A stretch of 6,029 nucleotides of DNA from CAYOKT01 sp964404605. Lineage in GTDB: Bacteria; Electryoneota; Electryoneia; Electryoneales; Electryoneaceae. The stretch is from assembly GCA_964404605.1 (NCBI GenBank), contig CAYOKT010000131.1:1-6029 (forward strand). The letters run 5' to 3'. Positions 5,991 to 6,029 of this stretch are shown piece after piece. Positions within the stretch are counted from its first letter, which is position 1, and each line of letters opens with the position of its first letter. The notes beneath the pieces were generated by a model that was not told the DNA's origin, ran no database searches, and worked only from the letters and a program-made list of their open reading frames with translations. The position numbers were made by a program, and so were the translations under genes.

Positions 5991-6029
5991 GCCCGGTCCC
6001 GATGGGGTGGCCCGGTCCCGATGGGGTGG
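5991..6029. repeat. 19-bp tandem repeat, two copies, cut by window end
   Basis: The unit GCCCGGTCCCGATGGGGTG occurs at 5991-6009 and again, identically, at 6010-6028. The last base, G, agrees with the start of a third copy. The array probably continues beyond the window. The region is non-coding as far as visible. Perfect identity suggests recent duplication or an assembly effect. Confidence 0.8.

Noticed and set aside
1..6029. Mobile element, CRISPR array, phage or defence system
   Set aside because: No transposase, integrase, regularly spaced repeats or defence-type domains are present; all three genes are intact, with household or surface roles.

Overview
This window looks like ordinary chromosome from a GC-rich bacterium. 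A C-terminal domain of the type IX secretion (Por) sorting class on the last gene points to the Fibrobacteres-Chlorobi-Bacteroidetes (FCB) superphylum, perhaps one of its GC-rich uncultivated lineages. That placement is inference from one domain and base composition. No rRNA, tRNA, CRISPR array, transposase or integrase was recognised.

Layout. (1) Positions 33-1493, minus strand: a complete 486-residue alkaline-phosphatase-superfamily hydrolase of the predicted phosphohydrolase/phosphomutase group. (2) Positions 1494-1900: a gap of about 400 bases between divergent genes that must hold both 5' regions. It contains several palindromes and one long inverted repeat but no convincing sigma-70-type promoter. 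(3) Positions 1901-4177, plus strand: a full-length MaeB-type malic enzyme, with an N-terminal malic enzyme domain fused to a C-terminal phosphotransacetylase-like domain. (4) Positions 4178-4476: a 3' untranslated region with a hairpin-forming dyad, a textbook rho-independent terminator at 4291-4324, then an AT-rich leader with a strong ribosome binding site. (5) Positions 4477-5949, plus strand: a secreted protein with a signal peptide, seven propeller-like repeats and a type-A sorting domain. (6) Positions 5950-6029: a short tail with hairpin potential and two copies of a 19-bp tandem repeat running into the window end.

The three genes do not look like one operon. The first is divergent from the second, and the terminator separates the second from the third. 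Malic enzyme links malate to pyruvate and reduced nicotinamide cofactor in central metabolism. The propeller protein is probably exported through the outer membrane and retained at the surface or released. The substrate of the phosphatase-superfamily protein cannot be read from sequence.

I did not find a convincing new multi-gene system. The items most worth a second look are a repeated 8-7-8 dyad (CCCTGTCA-N7-TGAC[A/G]GGG), the partly retained phosphotransacetylase active site in the malic enzyme fusion, the seven-blade sorting-domain protein, and the tandem repeat at the right edge.
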